Numbered from the stretch's first letter, positions 18,225 to 26,418 are shown. The stretch: DNA of 41,186 nt from Planctomycetaceae bacterium (GCA_002726245.1 PBSM01000110.1:1-41186), one strand, 5' to 3'. The notes: generated by a model not told the origin, from the letters alone. Translations and numbers: made by a program.

Positions 18225-18452
18225 ATGGCTGAAGAGCAACTTCTCGAACTCGCCGAACGCAAACGTCAGATTCGTGAACAGGCCCATGCCAAACGGCATA
18301 CGCAGGAGAATAAAGACGATTTGAGCCGGCAGATTGTTGCCAGATTCATGTCGTTGCCGGAATACGAGGTGGCGGAAACGGTGATGTTCTACATCGACGT
18401 CCGCGCGGAGGTTCGCACGCGACACGATCTGCAATCAGTCAGAACGTGTTGA
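18225..18452 (+). pseudogene. 5-formyltetrahydrofolate cyclo-ligase, N-terminal remnant
   Basis: The first 70 residues match the N-terminus of 5-formyltetrahydrofolate cyclo-ligase, which converts 5-formyl-THF to methenyl-THF with ATP. Visible are the helix ERKRQIREQAHAKRH (nucleotide-binding KxxxR region), LSRQIVARFMSLPEY and the strand AETVMFYIDVRAEVRT. The family is about 190-200 residues; here homology ends near 18435 and the frame stops at 18452 after an ftr-derived tail. The ATG at 18225 has AAGGA about 6 bases upstream, so the start of a once-real gene is intact. The missing 3' part and the adjoining truncated ftr indicate one deletion that removed both. Confidence 0.8.
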
Positions 18453-19143
18453 CTTGTCCAACGACGGCCTGTTTCAACTTGCTTGATACAGATCCCTACT
18501 TCCGGCTTGGCAGGAAGATCGCCTACTTCGGCGATGGGCATGAGCAGCTCGAAGACCGCAGCGTTCGGAAGATGTGGGTGATTCCGACCATGGGCGGCGA
18601 GTTTACGATCGATCGACGATTCGGATTCTCGGACGGGGTCATGGGCGGCAACTTGTGGTTCATGGGCGAGACCGACGACGCGGCGATGGAAGCGGCAGAG
18701 CGGGCGGCGCAAGCTGTCGATGGGACGCCTGGCGTGATCACGACCTTTCCAGGGGCGTCGCGGCGTCTGCATCGAAAGCCGGCAGCAAGTACTCGTTTCT
18801 GTTCGCCAGCACGTATGAGAAGTTTTGCCCAACGCTGAAGCAGAAGTTGGGCGACGCCTCAGGTGTTCCTGATGGTGTGAACTCGATCATGGAGATCATC
18901 ATCAACGGGCGAGATTTGGAAGCCGTCAAGGAAGCGACACACGCAGCTATCGACAACTGTATCGACACGCCAGGTCTCGTGAAGATCTCAGCCGGAAACT
19001 ACCGCGGACGGCTTGGCAAGAGCTTCATTTACCTCCGTCATAGGCCGAAGCTGTCGCGACGTGATTCTCTTGCGACCGCACACCCCCAGAGAAGGGTTCG
19101 GACGGTGGTCATCCACGTTGACGTCGGATTAAGCCGCGTCTAG
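18443..19143 (+). pseudogene. ftr: Formylmethanofuran:H4MPT formyltransferase (ftr) remnant
   Basis: Ftr transfers the formyl group between methanofuran and tetrahydromethanopterin in the archaeal-type C1 pathway that planctomycetes and methylotrophs share. The first readable part, NVLTCPTTACFNLLD, corresponds to about residue 95 of a roughly 300-residue enzyme; the N-terminal third is absent. Further matches are GRKIAYFGDGHEQ, GVMGGNLWFMGET and GVITTFPG. At 18752-18755 a run of four G replaces an expected five, shifting the frame. After it, family sequence resumes (VAASASKAGSKYSFLF, FCPTLKQKLG, VNSIMEIIINGRDLEAV, KISAGNYRGRLGK). The last 25 codons do not look like Ftr, so the stop may also be displaced. 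Non-functional because of the missing N-terminus; the single-base shift alone could be a sequencing error. Confidence 0.87.
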
Positions 19144-19206
19144 TATTCCAACGTTGCCTGCGTAGCGGGCTGATTCTCACGTCGCCTTCTTCGTTCGAGC
19201 GATCCC

Positions 19207-19950
19207 GTGCGAAAAGCGTTGCGATACTTCCTGATCGGTATCGCGGTAGTCTGCGGACTACTGGTGGTCGGTGTCTTGATTCTCCATCAAGCCGCACAGC
19301 GTGAGCCTGAGTTCTATCAACAAGCTCTTTCCGTTGACGTCGAACATCATCACGAAGAAGCTGGCGATCAACTCGAACAAAGCGTGCTTGACTTGCACAA
19401 CGATGTTCGCGAGGCCGGGACGTGGGAAGCCGTGTTCACCGAGGAACAGGTCAACGGCTGGTTCGCTTCTGATATGCCGGACAAGTTCCCGAAAGTTCTG
19501 CCGCCAGGGACACAGGAGCCCCGCGTCGCGATCAATCCGGAAGCGATTCGCGTTGCCTGCCGGTTCGACAACGGAAAGCTTCGCACAGTGATCTCTTTCG
19601 CCCTGGATGTCGATCTTACCACCGAAACGAACACCTTAGCGATTCGGATCAGCAAGCTACGCGCGGGAGCTTTGCCGGTGCCACTGAAGCAGATCCTCGA
19701 CAAGATCACTGCGGCGGCGCGACGCGGGAAGCTTCCGCTCCGCTGGACTCAGTTTGACGGCGATCCTGTGGCGTTAGTGACAGTTCCCGTCACACACGAA
19801 GACTACGCCCATCGCGAAATCTACCTCGACTCGATCACCCTGCAAGAGGGCGAGCTTCATCTGGCGGGGCATACAGAGCAAGCCGAGGCCCGAGTGTTGC
19901 GAGCGGCTGCGTTGGATCAGCCGTCATCGAAGGCAACCAGCCAACGCTGA
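19207..19950 (+). CDS. Hypothetical membrane-anchored protein (247 aa)
   Basis: A protein with one N-terminal transmembrane helix (LRYFLIGIAVVCGLLVVGVLIL, residues 4-26) and a soluble domain probably outside the cytoplasm. The domain shows an alternating beta pattern (VACRFDNGKLRTVISFALDVDL, VALVTVPVTHEDYAHREIYL, LQEGELHLAGHTEQ), suggestive of a lipid- or surface-protein-like beta sandwich. A short motif FTEEQVNGWFASDMP may mark the family. I do not recognise a function. It starts at a GTG; the hydrophobic segment follows directly, which supports that start. Its 3' end overlaps the convergent LigD-domain gene by 34 bases. Confidence 0.75.
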   Translation: MRKALRYFLIGIAVVCGLLVVGVLILHQAAQREPEFYQQALSVDVEHHHEEAGDQLEQSVLDLHNDVREAGTWEAVFTEEQVNGWFASDMPDKFPKVLPPGTQEPRVAINPEAIRVACRFDNGKLRTVISFALDVDLTTETNTLAIRISKLRAGALPVPLKQILDKITAAARRGKLPLRWTQFDGDPVALVTVPVTHEDYAHREIYLDSITLQEGELHLAGHTEQAEARVLRAAALDQPSSKATSQR

Positions 19951-20282
19951 TCATCGCTGCAGCGCTGCAACGTTACCGCAGCACGTAAGCGTTGTCCGTT
20001 GAGTTCGATCGCGACTTCATCGCTTGACTCGCGAATCAGCGAATAGGTCCCGTGGTCAAACCGTGTGACAGAACCTCGCTCGCCTGAGACCGGCCCCTCG
20101 TAAACGAGGTAATCTTTGCGGTGATTCGGCAATTCGATCGCGACGATCGTCGCATCCGGCTTGGGCTCAGAAACGAGAGCCCACGTCCGGAGGTCGGAGT
20201 CGTCTTCGAGCATCAGATCCCAATGCAGCTCGCGGGTACTCGCTGGCCCAGGCTCGTGGCGAAGGACGACAAAACGCCACAT
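19917..20282 (-). CDS. Stand-alone LigD-type 3'-phosphoesterase-domain protein
   Basis: A 121-residue protein matching the N-terminal phosphoesterase (PE) domain of bacterial LigD (DNA polymerase ligase domain, PF13298 type). Visible signatures are FVVLRHEPG (His9), RELHWDLMLED (His20, Asp22), LRTWALVSEP, HRKDYLVYEGPVSGERGSV and the glutamate of YEGP. In LigD this domain trims 3' ends during non-homologous end joining. Stand-alone copies of this size occur in planctomycetes, where the target is unknown. No Ku or ligase gene is next to it. Convergent overlap with the 19207 gene is 34 bases. Confidence 0.85.
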   Translation of the reverse strand: MWRFVVLRHEPGPASTRELHWDLMLEDDSDLRTWALVSEPKPDATIVAIELPNHRKDYLVYEGPVSGERGSVTRFDHGTYSLIRESSDEVAIELNGQRLRAAVTLQRCSDDQRWLVAFDDG

Positions 20283-20340
20283 TCAACGATCTCCATTAGT
20301 CGTCACAGTACTTCTCCGCTGCCGCGTTTCGAGAGTTGGA

Positions 20341-21399
20341 CTAGGGCGTGAAATCATCATCGCCGGTTAGAGAACAGGCGAACGCGGCTAACAAATCGGC
20401 GCCGCGGTCGATGTCGTCGAGCGAGATAGTTTCGACCGCGCTGTGCATATAGCGGTTGGGGATACTGACGAGGCCTGTCGCCACTCCGGCGCGGCTGACT
20501 TGGATCGTGTTTGTGTCGTTGGGTGTTGCCCGACCGATGGCGGCGAGTTGATAGGGCAGCTCGTGCTCGTCGCACAAGCTAAGTAGTCGTTTCGTGACCA
20601 CTGGGTTCATGTTCGGGCCGCGGTAGATAACAGGCCCTTTTCCGAGCGCGACGTCACCTTGTTGTCGTTTGTCGATCGTTGGGCAGTCGGTGGCGTGTGT
20701 GACATCGACTGCAATGGCAACTTGCGGATCAATACCGAACGCGCTCGTTCGAGCGCCGCGAAGTCCGATCTCTTCTTGAACCGTAGAAACGGCATAAATG
20801 CCGCAGTTCAGATCCTTCTCGGAAGCACGTCGCAAGGCTTCCATGACCAACCACAGGCCAGTTCGGTTGTCCATCCCGGGCGCGTTCGCCAAGTTGTTGC
20901 GCATCTCCTGATAGCCCAACTCCAGCGTGACTGGATCGCCGACGCGAATCAGCAGCGCGGCTTCTGCCTTGTCGCTGGCACCGATATCGAGCCACAAGTC
21001 TTCCTGTTTCACGGGCTGTTTCCGCTCTTCCTCTTTCAACAAGTGGATCGGCTTGCGGGCGATGACGGCGGGCATGGCACCACTGTCAGCCCAAATCGTC
21101 ATACGTTGACCGACCAGTTGGATCGGATCCCATCCACCGATCGTCTGGGTGTAGATGAAGCCGGCATCATCAATTTGCGTGACCAGAAGCCCGATCTGAT
21201 CGCAATGCCCCGCGAACATCAGACGTAGCGGAGCGTCCGGGTTCTTGCAGGCAATCACGTTTCCATGAACATCCGTCGTGACCTCATCCGCGAATGGAGT
21301 AATGTACTCCCGGACGACGGTCTGGATCGCAGCCTCATACCCAGACGGACTCGGCGTGGAAAGAAGTTCCTTCAGAAAGTCGTGTGCTGCGGCTTCCAT
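20341..21399 (-). CDS. M42-family glutamyl aminopeptidase/endoglucanase-like
   Basis: A 352-residue cytoplasmic dinuclear metallo-aminopeptidase of family M42 (FrvX/TET type), which usually assembles as a dodecamer and removes N-terminal residues from peptides. Metal ligands and catalytic residues are all present: His65 and Asp67 (AGHCDQIG), Asp177 (GMDNRTG), Glu209 and Glu210 (VQEEIGLRGA), Asp232 (AVDVTHA) and His319 (RYMHSAVE). The frame is open upstream to 21615, but the extra 72 residues are low-complexity and arginine-rich; the ATG at 21399 begins the family sequence MEAAAHDFLKELLSTPSPSG. It is divergent from the ABC-exporter operon. Confidence 0.94.
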   Translation of the reverse strand: MEAAAHDFLKELLSTPSPSGYEAAIQTVVREYITPFADEVTTDVHGNVIACKNPDAPLRLMFAGHCDQIGLLVTQIDDAGFIYTQTIGGWDPIQLVGQRMTIWADSGAMPAVIARKPIHLLKEEERKQPVKQEDLWLDIGASDKAEAALLIRVGDPVTLELGYQEMRNNLANAPGMDNRTGLWLVMEALRRASEKDLNCGIYAVSTVQEEIGLRGARTSAFGIDPQVAIAVDVTHATDCPTIDKRQQGDVALGKGPVIYRGPNMNPVVTKRLLSLCDEHELPYQLAAIGRATPNDTNTIQVSRAGVATGLVSIPNRYMHSAVETISLDDIDRGADLLAAFACSLTGDDDFTP

Positions 21400-21605
21400 G
21401 GCCCTTGGGTTCCTGAGCGGTTTGAGATCCGAGAGGACAAGCTGGTGCCGTTGAGAATGTAACGCAAAGTCGCTCGTTCGTGTATCTACCGAACGGTCCC
21501 TCCTGGTCTTTACGCGGGGGTGCGGCGGGAATTGCAACGGCCTGGACACTACGCTACGTTGGTGACGCGTTCTACTTCGCCACCTCGGTTCCAGGCTGGA
21601 CTTCG

Positions 21606-24182
21606 ATGCCAACATCTCGCGGATTCGTCGCTTTTAGACTTTCGGCCTGGGGATTCCTCGCCTGGGCCGCTTCATCGATCGCGTACTGCCAGGACGAGGC
21701 CGACACCGGTGTACGATTGGCGTTATCGACCACTGGCGTGGATCGCTACGCGCCGGGCAAGTGGTCAACCTTCGGCGTCCGCTCTGAGAACCGGAGCGAT
21801 GAGGATCGCGAGGCAACGATCTCTGTTTCGTTGGGCGACGACAAACACCGACAGTTCGCGCGCCGACTCCGGATTCCGGCGGGAACGAGACGCACCAGTT
21901 GGCTGCCAATCCGACCTCCGCACACAATGGATCCTGAGGCACATGCTCTTCACGCCTTCGTTTTGAAAGTCGTGCACACGGACAGCGGCGACGTGCTGGC
22001 GCGGGGACTGCGTGACACCATTGTCACGGAGAGCCTCTTTCCAGTTGCCGGCTTGAATCCACAGACGGGCACGATCTTCGACATCCCGGAGGCCGCCACC
22101 GACGCCTTGGATCCTCGCGACGACGAAGCCATAGATTTGATCGTGGCGGGCCGGGAATCGGCGCTAGCTAATACAGTCATGATCAACTTGCGAGAGAAGG
22201 TCCTGCCTCCCTACTCGCAGGCGTATGATGGCTTGGACCAGATTGTCGTTTGCGGTAACGACGCGCTCGCCGATTCGGCCGCGGCCGCGGCGATTCGAGC
22301 ATGGCTGGCTCGGGGCGGTCACCTGTGGTTTATGATCGACCTTGTACGACCAGAAACAGTACAAGCGGTGCTCGGAGATGCGATCCCCTACGAAGTCGTC
22401 GATCGGATCGAGTTGACAAGCTTTACTCTGAACACGCCTTCCGCCGTCGGGCGGCGCGAAGAACCTTTAGAGCTCCGAGAAACCGAGCGTGCCATTGAAT
22501 TTGTCCGCGTCCTTGCGGATTCTGCCGAAGTGTATGCGACGATTGACGATTGGCCTGCCTCTTTTTCGGTGCCATTCGGATTGGGAGAAGTCTTGTTTAC
22601 AACGCTTGGCGCGCGCGGCTGGCGATATGAACACTACCCGTTCGCGGATGCCTCACTTGCGACAGCCCCGACGTCGGGAGAGACTCGCGCCTTTCAGGGA
22701 ATCGCGTCCGACTTCTTTCGGCCTCGAGATACCGAACCAATCGACCGAACGACACTCGACCCGATCCTCGGCAACTTGATCGGCTATGAGGTCCCTTCCC
22801 GCAGCCTCGCCGGAATCTTGCTCGGAGCTAACTTTATCGCAATTCTCGGTGCCGGTTTCTGGTGTTTTCGGCGAGAATGTTTGGAACGGATGGCATTCAT
22901 TTTGCCTGCTATCACCGTTGTCAGCGCGGCGTTGTTCGTTCTGTTGGGCCGAACCAACGCTGGTAGCGTCCCCGCCTCGGCGGCCATCTTCGAATTCGCG
23001 ATGGTTTCGCCGGGCACAGAGGAACTCTTCACAAGTACGATCGCCTCGTTGTACAGCCCCGAGGCCGCTGATTTGCCACTGATACACGAAGCCTTTGATT
23101 TGGCGCAACCGGGCACGAGTGAGAACGAAGCGCCAACCCGAACCGTTTTGGACTCGTCTCAGAAAGTCCGCTGGGAAGGAAGTCGCGTCGCACCCGGTGC
23201 GGTTCGTCTTGCCGACGGGCGACACATCACTCCGTTGGCGACCGCGTTGCAGGCGCGTGGCCGATTTACCGAGCAAGGTTTAGTGGGCCGGGTCGTTGGA
23301 GCTAACAACATCCAAGCCCCATCCGATGCACTGATTGCGCGAGCTCCGTCACCAGCCGTGACAACGACGTTTGTGGATGGCAATCGGTTTGTCTGTACCG
23401 AGGATGACGTGCTGGCAGTTGACGAGTTCATCAGCGGTAGTCTTCTGTCGGACGAGCAGGCGAGGCGACAAGATGTGTATCGCAAGTTACTCGATCCCAT
23501 CGCTGCCCCTAGTTATCCAAGACTCCCGACGCTCTTGGTTTGGGGGACCAGGCGCACCACGCACTTGTCCGTACCTGACGGCTTTCAGGTACAAGGCTCG
23601 ACCCTGTACAACATTCCGTTGACGATCGAGCGTACTCCGCGGGGTCAGCCGTTTCTGATTCCGTCGTCGTTCGTGCGGATCGAGCAAGGTGGAAGTCGTT
23701 TCGGGTCATCGAGCGTCTATAACGTGCGTACTGCAAGGTGGGCGGAGAAGCCGACGGCGGCAACGGATTCCTGGTTTCGCTTTGGCCTCCCGCGCGAGGT
23801 TTTGCCCTGCACGGTCGAAGAGGCAACGCTCACGGTGAAGATCCACGCCCCCTCGCGGACAGTCGATTTTTGCGCACTCTCCGAAGGTGAAAAGGCTACC
23901 GTCGAGAGCCACGAGGATCTGAGTCAAGTAATCGACTTTGTCCTGACAGAATCAGCACACCTGCAACTTCAGGATGGCGGCGACTTGGTGTTGGGGATTC
24001 GCGTCAACGCCACCGAGCAACAGGAGCAGCGGCTGTTACGGCAAAAGAATCCCGGGGCAAAGCAGCTCGATCCCGTCAGCGACGCCGGTGCTCCGCCCGT
24101 CAAGCAAGATGACCTGACGTACGACAACAGCACGTGGCAGATCGATTACATGAGACTTCGAGTGAAAGGGACGACGCTTTAA
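21606..24182 (+). CDS. Large membrane protein of ABC-2 exporter operon, GATase-like domain
   Basis: A protein of about 858 residues with a signal-like N-terminus (FRLSAWGFLAWAASSIAYC) and two transmembrane helices near 398-446 (LAGILLGANFIAILGAGFWC and AFILPAITVVSAALFVLLGR). Residues about 150-300 resemble a class I glutamine-amidotransferase-like fold (LDQIVVCGNDALAD, IRAWLARGGHLWFMI), common in planctomycete proteins encoded with ABC-2 transporters. The C-terminal 400 residues are unassigned. The frame is open from GTG 21480, but the ATG at 21606 directly starts the signal sequence. It precedes the ATPase gene by 23 bases and is likely the first gene of the operon; by analogy to Gld-type systems it may be an extracytoplasmic partner of the exporter (inference). 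Confidence 0.75.
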   Translation: MPTSRGFVAFRLSAWGFLAWAASSIAYCQDEADTGVRLALSTTGVDRYAPGKWSTFGVRSENRSDEDREATISVSLGDDKHRQFARRLRIPAGTRRTSWLPIRPPHTMDPEAHALHAFVLKVVHTDSGDVLARGLRDTIVTESLFPVAGLNPQTGTIFDIPEAATDALDPRDDEAIDLIVAGRESALANTVMINLREKVLPPYSQAYDGLDQIVVCGNDALADSAAAAAIRAWLARGGHLWFMIDLVRPETVQAVLGDAIPYEVVDRIELTSFTLNTPSAVGRREEPLELRETERAIEFVRVLADSAEVYATIDDWPASFSVPFGLGEVLFTTLGARGWRYEHYPFADASLATAPTSGETRAFQGIASDFFRPRDTEPIDRTTLDPILGNLIGYEVPSRSLAGILLGANFIAILGAGFWCFRRECLERMAFILPAITVVSAALFVLLGRTNAGSVPASAAIFEFAMVSPGTEELFTSTIASLYSPEAADLPLIHEAFDLAQPGTSENEAPTRTVLDSSQKVRWEGSRVAPGAVRLADGRHITPLATALQARGRFTEQGLVGRVVGANNIQAPSDALIARAPSPAVTTTFVDGNRFVCTEDDVLAVDEFISGSLLSDEQARRQDVYRKLLDPIAAPSYPRLPTLLVWGTRRTTHLSVPDGFQVQGSTLYNIPLTIERTPRGQPFLIPSSFVRIEQGGSRFGSSSVYNVRTARWAEKPTAATDSWFRFGLPREVLPCTVEEATLTVKIHAPSRTVDFCALSEGEKATVESHEDLSQVIDFVLTESAHLQLQDGGDLVLGIRVNATEQQEQRLLRQKNPGAKQLDPVSDAGAPPVKQDDLTYDNSTWQIDYMRLRVKGTTL

Positions 24183-24205
24183 CGTGTCGTCAACAAGGAA
24201 CCGCA

Positions 24206-25225
24206 GTGAGCAAGTCGAAGTCGCCCGCCGTTGAAACCGTCGCCCTGACGAAGCGATACGGAGAGTTCACGGCGCTTGATCAACTGTCGATCTCTGCCGA
24301 AGCAGGCCAGATTCTAGGCTTCATAGGTCCCAACGGGGCCGGCAAGACGACGACCATCAGGATCCTCGTTGGTTTGCTGCGCCCGACGGAGGGGTCAGCG
24401 ACGATCGCGGGCGCTGACTGTGTTCGAGACGCTCGGAAAATCAAACGACTCGTCGGCTACATGCCAGATATCTTCGGCTCTTACGACAACATGCGGGTTA
24501 CCGAGTACCTCGATTTCTTTGGAGCCGCCTATGCCATCGGCAGGCGTACTCGCAGGCAGCGAATCGCAGAAGTCCTCGAAACGACCAGCTCGAGTTATAT
24601 GCAGGATCGATACGTCGAAAGTCTGAGCCACGGGATGAAGCAGCGGATTGGTATCGCCCGGACTTTGCTGCATGATCCACAAGTGCTGATCCTCGACGAA
24701 CCTGCGAACGGTCTCGATCCTCAAGCACGCATCGAAATGCGCGGATTGCTGCTGCGGCTGGCCGGCATGGGCAAGACCCTGATCGTCACCAGCCACATTC
24801 TCCCCGAGTTGGCGAGAATCTGCGACACCGTGGCGATCATCACCAAGGGAAAGCTGCGTGCTTTCGGGACTCAGGCCGAAATCATGCGCAAAATAACCCA
24901 GCGCAGAACCTTCGAGTCGCAACTTGTTGACAACAGCCAGGTCGAAGCCGCGAAGGATCTTATCGATAAAGTGATCAAGCCAGCATCGGAGGACTTACGA
25001 GCGACCGCATCGCCGACCGAAGGCCTGGTTCGATTCGAAACCGATTTCTCCGACCGCGATCTGTCGGCGCTGTTAGCGCAGTTACTGGAAAAAGGTATCG
25101 CTGTTGCGCAGTTTCGTGAAGTCGCCACGGACCTGGAAGACGCATTCTTGTCTGTCACTGCCAACGACAGCGACGCCGCGGAGCCGGCTGCCGTGGCTGT
25201 CGCGGACGGCTCGAAAACGGCATGA
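24206..25225 (+). CDS. ABC transporter ATP-binding protein (ABC-2 exporter)
   Basis: A 339-residue ATPase that powers an ABC-2 exporter. Walker A GPNGAGKT (41-48), signature LSHGMKQR (140-147), Walker B LILDEP (161-166) and the switch histidine in TSHILPEL are intact; the Q-loop position reads YMPD, as in a common exporter subfamily. A C-terminal extension of about 100 residues (EDLRATASPTEGLVRFETDF) ends the protein. The GTG start at 24206 has AAGGAA five bases upstream. Its stop (TGA 25223-25225) overlaps an ATG in an ATGA arrangement that would normally couple translation to the permease; that ATG now leads only into a short frame because of an insertion. The true permease begins at 26408. 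Confidence 0.95.
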   Translation: MSKSKSPAVETVALTKRYGEFTALDQLSISAEAGQILGFIGPNGAGKTTTIRILVGLLRPTEGSATIAGADCVRDARKIKRLVGYMPDIFGSYDNMRVTEYLDFFGAAYAIGRRTRRQRIAEVLETTSSSYMQDRYVESLSHGMKQRIGIARTLLHDPQVLILDEPANGLDPQARIEMRGLLLRLAGMGKTLIVTSHILPELARICDTVAIITKGKLRAFGTQAEIMRKITQRRTFESQLVDNSQVEAAKDLIDKVIKPASEDLRATASPTEGLVRFETDFSDRDLSALLAQLLEKGIAVAQFREVATDLEDAFLSVTANDSDAAEPAAVAVADGSKTA

Positions 25226-25232
25226 ACAATCC
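25216..25232 (+). repeat. Left direct repeat (attL-like)
   Basis: AACGGCATGAACAATCC, identical to 26402-26418. It includes the ATGA overlap of ATPase stop and former permease start. The codons after this ATG encode MNNPQVTFRESSD and the frame stops at 25350, whereas after the right copy they encode the permease MNNPVIYRDF. Confidence 0.85.
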
Positions 25233-25364
25233 GCAGGTAACATTTCGCGAGAGTTCGGATACCCTGCGTTCGCCTGTTTTTCGGGTGTCCCTTAGAATCG
25301 CGTTGAAGCGGATTGACAACCCGGATACTTCCCCGCCGGACAGAGCGTAAGCAGCCGCGGCGGG

Positions 25365-25772
25365 TTACTTCGACCGGGCAACCTTCTTGGCCGGCTTCTT
25401 TTTGGGCGCGGCGTACGGTGCGATGGAGATCTGCAGTTGAGCTCCGATGCCTTTGGCGTACCGTTCAAGCGTTTGGACAGTCACGTTGCCGCTGCCGTTT
25501 TCGATGCGGCTCAAGTTCGGCTTGCTCATGCCGGTACGTTCGGCCAACTGGTCGAGACTGATGGCGGCCATCTTGCGAGCGTCTTTGAGTTTGGCCAGAG
25601 CGACACGAGCGGCGCTAACGGGTTTCGGTGGTATCTCTTTCTCAACAGCAGCAGCGATCTCATTGCGTCGCTTCTTATCGACTGCGGTCAACTTCTTGGT
25701 GATGACCTTCGCATCGGGTGCAAGTCGCTTGTGCGGTTTTGTGCTGTTCGGTAGTCGTTTCTTTTTGGCCAT
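25365..25772 (-). CDS. XRE-family helix-turn-helix regulator (antitoxin-like)
   Basis: A 135-residue protein with a lysine-rich N-terminal half and a Cro/C1-type helix-turn-helix at about 68-120 (MAAISLDQLAERTGMSKPNL, then SRIENGSGNVTVQTLERYAKGIG). The tail APKKKPAKKVARSK is strongly basic. Proteins with this LDQLAERTGMSKPNLSRIENG pattern often serve as antitoxins or repressors next to a short upstream toxin gene. The upstream gene here is a toxin-like remnant ending 8 bases before this start, so it is most likely the antitoxin of that pair and the only intact gene in the inserted element. It may survive because it has acquired another target or because the loss is recent. Confidence 0.85.
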   Translation of the reverse strand: MAKKKRLPNSTKPHKRLAPDAKVITKKLTAVDKKRRNEIAAAVEKEIPPKPVSAARVALAKLKDARKMAAISLDQLAERTGMSKPNLSRIENGSGNVTVQTLERYAKGIGAQLQISIAPYAAPKKKPAKKVARSK

Positions 25773-25780
25773 GAGTAACC

Positions 25781-26061
25781 TCAGTCGATGATGTAAGCGG
25801 TGTTGGGTGAAATGGTCTCGTCGTCGATCTCTTCGTAGATAACAACGATGTAATCGCGGTCAGGAGTTGTGCCACTAACAAGCGGCCTGCCAGAACTTCG
25901 GCTGTGCCATGTTCCTCGGGATGGTCGAGAACGTGGGTAACGTCGTCAATCGTCAAACCGTGTTGGTTGATCTTATCAACGTTCCCGCCGGGGTCGTGAT
26001 TCCAGACTATGAATTGCCATGCCGTTATCAATAATGATAACGTACCGGCGGCGGAAGTCAA
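25781..26061 (-). pseudogene. Frameshifted toxin-like partner gene
   Basis: Two frames together spell a small protein of a family I recall beside XRE antitoxins. The first part (WNHDPGGNVDKINQHGLTID, then DVTHVLDHPEE) is read from about 26030 and the second part (GRPLVSGTTPDRDYIVVIYE, then EIDDETISPNTAYIID) in another frame ending at the stop 25781-25783. The switch lies near 25888-25895. The expected joined pattern is EHGL...VEEVL...SGRP...(I/V)VVYEE(I/V)DD...TAYE. The true start codon is uncertain. The split, if not a sequencing error, inactivates the toxin. Confidence 0.6.
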
Positions 26062-26152
26062 AGCGATCCAGCAATCCGTGCGGACAGGATGGTGCGGACA
26101 TCCGGTTTCAAGCCTTCACTGAGACGCGGTCTGAGGCGTTCGATCGTCTCGG

Positions 26153-26399
26153 TTGCCACCGAATCGAACCGACCTGCGTCGCTCATTCGGCGAAACGCAG
26201 GGCATCGCGAGTTATGCCGAACGTCCTGCAAGAACTGATGAGGCACGAAAGTATCAATACGACCATGAAGTACTACGTTGGCCAGAACGCCAAACGTACG
26301 GCGTCGATCCTGTGGGAAGCTCACCGGGCGCAGCCCTCGGGTGACACTGTCGAAAACAGTCGTCATTCGACCCTTGAAACCAAGGCGCCGGCAGGTTAA
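26153..26399 (+). pseudogene. Tyrosine recombinase/integrase, C-terminal remnant
   Basis: The C-terminal catalytic end of a tyrosine integrase. DLRRSFGE (26171-26194) is the box II HxLR region, though the residue preceding DLRR is threonine rather than histidine. An extra A near 26194 shifts the frame, after which RVMPNVLQELMRHESINTT continues to MKYYVGQNAKRTASILWEAH, containing the third-box histidine (RHES) and the nucleophile tyrosine (one of the YY pair). Everything N-terminal to box II is missing. The stop at 26397-26399 is three bases before the right direct repeat, the usual place for an integrase next to its att site. Non-functional. Confidence 0.8.
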
Positions 26400-26401
26400 A
26401 C

Positions 26402-26418
26402 AACGGCATGAACAATCC
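26402..26418 (+). repeat. Right direct repeat (attR-like) with permease start codon
   Basis: Second copy of AACGGCATGAACAATCC. The ATG at 26408 starts the ABC-2 permease gene, so the duplicated core preserved the coding sequence of the target gene. Confidence 0.85.

Larger units (their letters stand above)
25216..26418. mobile_element. Mini integrative element inside ABC operon
   Basis: A 1.19-kb segment inserted between the ATPase stop and the permease start. It is bounded by a 17-bp direct repeat (25216-25232 and 26402-26418). It holds, on the minus strand, an XRE-type regulator and a frameshifted toxin-like gene, and on the plus strand the 3' end of a tyrosine integrase that stops three bases before the right repeat. 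The left repeat contains the original ATGA stop/start junction and the right repeat supplies the permease start, so removing one repeat and the element rebuilds a perfect overlapping gene pair. This is the layout expected of site-specific integration with duplicated core site; the integrase is now truncated and frameshifted, so it cannot self-mobilise. Confidence 0.8.

Noticed and set aside
22653..23276. 207-codon frame opposite the large ABC-operon membrane protein
   Set aside because: Composition is Arg/Gly-rich without motifs, and it lies entirely inside a strong gene on the other strand.
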